Positions 5,057-6,277 of a stretch of DNA of 6,277 bases are shown here, in pieces; position 1 is the stretch's first letter; every line of letters begins with the position of its first letter. A model generated the notes under the pieces. The model ran no database searches, was not told the DNA's origin, and was given only the letters and a program-made list of their open reading frames with translations. The position numbers were made by a program, and so were the translations under genes. This DNA comes from an uncultured Clostridia bacterium (GTDB taxonomy: Bacteria > Bacillota > Clostridia > TANB77 > CAG-508), in the NCBI GenBank assembly GCA_947631725.1, contig CANRML010000074.1, positions 1 through 6,277 on the forward strand, written 5' to 3'.

Positions 5057-6277
5057 TTAGTTGTTTCTAAGCATATTTGTAGTTGCTTGAATATATTTTT
5101 CTGCAAAACTTTGATTGACAACTTGGTTATGATTTGAAACCATTGGAAGCTCTACTAAAACACTTCTAGTATTTGATAAAGTTGTACGTGCCCAATTTAC
5201 TAAATATCCTCCACCATATGTTCCAATATGTTGTTTGATTCCATATCTATCGCGATAAAACCATCCTAATTCATTATCTCCAATAGTTTCATTTAGCCAT
5301 CCATGTAAATCTACAACAATAGTTTTTCCATTTTTTGATTTATATGATAACATAAATTCTCTTAGATATCTAGACTCACAAGCTTGGAAAGGTGCTGTTC
5401 CACTGTAGTTTCTGTCATCACGATAACTTTTATAACTTACAGACCAGCAACGATTTAAGTCAATTCCTTTATGTCCAGATGCATCACTACGTATTGTTGT
5501 TCTACCTGGTCCATTATTGCTCCATCCAAATGATTGTCCATCATAATTTAATTTTGGTATTATATATATTGTCCAATTATTTAATATATCTTTATAATTT
5601 GCTTGAAATGTTTTCAAATGAGATATAAATTGATCTGCAATATATGTTAGTTCTTGCCCATCTTTGCCCCAACTATCTTCAAAACCATGTGTAGAAAATA
5701 CTGCAAACATAACATTTTTTCCATCACCAATTCTATGATAAATTAAGTCTCCTCCTTGAGCTCTATCATATTCTTTTAGACCTGACATCCCAAATGCTCC
5801 AGATACATAAGTATAACTGTTTAAATTAAAAGTTTTATATGCAGTTCCTATTACTTCTGCATTTCTTTTTGAATATACTTCTACTTTTAATGTATATTGT
5901 CCAATTGAATATCCTGAAATATTTATTGTACCATCAAAACCTGCTTGTGGATTTTGCTGAGGTGTTCCATAACCTTTTACAGAGCCTGTTACATCTCCTC
6001 TTGCATATCTTTTTATACTACTTGTTATGTTGTTATTATTTAAATAAAAGCGTACTTCTTTATCACTTTCTTCTGACATTACCCATCCATGTATGTTTAG
6101 TGTATTACGATAGTTTCCACCTTGAAATGGGTAATCTATCCATATTGAAGTTTTATATTTTTGAAGATTAAATTCTCTAGTATCTTGTGCCATTATTTCA
6201 TTTGTTTTTACATTAATTACTTTAACTATAATTTTGTGTTTTCCATCTTTTAGATTACTTATATCAACTTCTCCATC
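5057..6277 (-). CDS. Ig-like module protein with C-terminal M14 zinc carboxypeptidase domain (5' end outside window)
   Basis: The frame stays open upstream of the Met at 6193 for 28 more codons to the window edge (DGEVDISNLKDGKH and on), so that Met is internal and the gene starts outside. Numbering from that Met, residues 19-127 are one Ig-like module, and the upstream residues look like the end of another. Residues about 138-378 form an M14 metallocarboxypeptidase domain with every expected active-site residue: zinc ligands His169 and Glu172 (HGFE), substrate-binding Asn247-Arg248 (GIDLNR), zinc ligand His297 (VDLHGW) and catalytic Glu349 (VELP). It should be an active zinc peptidase. Bacterial secreted M14 enzymes often trim peptidoglycan peptides, so a cell-wall substrate is plausible but inferred. 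A signal peptide cannot be seen because the N-terminus is missing. It is the most upstream gene visible in the leftward operon. The module is shared with the repeat protein at the other end of the window. Confidence 0.92.
   Translation of the reverse strand, partial: DGEVDISNLKDGKHKIIVKVINVKTNEIMAQDTREFNLQKYKTSIWIDYPFQGGNYRNTLNIHGWVMSEESDKEVRFYLNNNNITSSIKRYARGDVTGSVKGYGTPQQNPQAGFDGTINISGYSIGQYTLKVEVYSKRNAEVIGTAYKTFNLNSYTYVSGAFGMSGLKEYDRAQGGDLIYHRIGDGKNVMFAVFSTHGFEDSWGKDGQELTYIADQFISHLKTFQANYKDILNNWTIYIIPKLNYDGQSFGWSNNGPGRTTIRSDASGHKGIDLNRCWSVSYKSYRDDRNYSGTAPFQACESRYLREFMLSYKSKNGKTIVVDLHGWLNETIGDNELGWFYRDRYGIKQHIGTYGGGYLVNWARTTLSNTRSVLVELPMVSNHNQVVNQSFAEKYIQATTNMLRNN
5813..6139 (-). repeat. 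Ig-like module of the peptidase protein, homologous to the 113-residue repeats
   Basis: Residues 19-127 (numbered from the Met at 6193) line up with the repeat unit of the surface protein at 1-892: IDYP, GWVMS, ARGDV, VKGYGT, NPQAGF and YTLKVEV against IDYP, GWVMS, ARGDV, IKGYGT, NPEPGF and HTLKIDV. The similarity is clear in protein but diverged, unlike the near-identical tandem copies. Confidence 0.85.
6140..6277 (-). repeat. C-terminal end of a preceding Ig-like module in the peptidase protein (cut by window edge)
   Basis: The first visible residues (DGEVDISNLKDGKH, then NLQKYKTSIW) match the end of the 113-residue repeat (LNLQDVKDGVHTLK, then TLQKYKTLLN), including the identical linker LQKYKT. 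The peptidase therefore carried at least two modules in tandem. Confidence 0.75.

Larger units (their letters stand above)
1..6277 (-). other. Leftward operon of six genes for surface glycan export and surface proteins
   Basis: Six genes share one strand with gaps of 23, 48, 21, 41 and 23 bases and no convincing hairpin with a T-run between any of them. Four internal starts have the same AAAGGAA site. Both ends run off the window, so the leading promoter and final terminator are unseen. A possible internal promoter ahead of the permease may give a second transcript. Confidence 0.75.

Noticed and set aside
5392..6171. Plus-strand open frames 5392-5628 and 5839-6171
   Set aside because: They are antisense to the M14 peptidase gene, whose active-site motifs make the minus strand the real coding strand.
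6191..6193. The Met at 6193 as the start of the peptidase gene
   Set aside because: The frame continues upstream to the window edge with sequence matching the end of another Ig-like module, including LQKYKT spanning the supposed N-terminus region, so the Met is internal.

Overview
The window is a very AT-rich stretch from what looks like a low-GC Gram-positive bacterium (Bacillota, most likely a clostridial or gut-type lineage). This is an inference from base composition, purine-rich coding strands, heavy AGA/AAA codon use, strong AAAGGAA-type ribosome binding sites and the gene families present. All Trp codons I checked are TGG, and one gene appears to end in TGA, so the standard bacterial code fits.

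All six genes lie on the minus strand and read leftward with gaps of only 21 to 48 bases, as in one operon that continues past both window edges. In transcription order they are: (1) a secreted-type protein with Ig-like modules and a C-terminal M14 zinc carboxypeptidase domain (6277 to 5057, 5' end outside the window); (2) a single-pass membrane-anchored protein of unknown function (5033 to 4272); (3) an ABC-2 polysaccharide export permease of the Wzm/TagG type (4223 to 3435, GTG start); (4) its ATPase of the Wzt type with a C-terminal glycan-binding-like domain (3413 to 2205, GTG start); (5) a glycosyltransferase-like protein with a long C-terminal coiled coil and an SWRYT tail (2163 to 916); (6) a signal-peptide protein made of near-identical 113-residue tandem repeats (892 to 1, 3' end outside the window). 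Gene 6 is easy to miss because it has no stop codon in the window.

The cluster looks like a cell-surface glycan assembly and export locus (genes 3 to 5) enclosed by surface proteins. The clearest unexpected signal is that genes 1 and 6, at opposite ends, share the same Ig-like module (IDYP, GWVMS, ARGDV, KGYGT, NP..GF and an LQKYKT linker). One reading, which is inference, is that this module holds both proteins to the same surface ligand, possibly the exported glycan.

A good sigma-A-like promoter (TTGACA, 17-base spacer, TACAAT) overlaps the end of gene 2 and faces the ABC transporter genes, so genes 3 to 6 may also be transcribed independently. I see no rRNA, tRNA, CRISPR array, insertion sequence or convincing terminator. 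No stretch longer than 48 bases lacks a gene.
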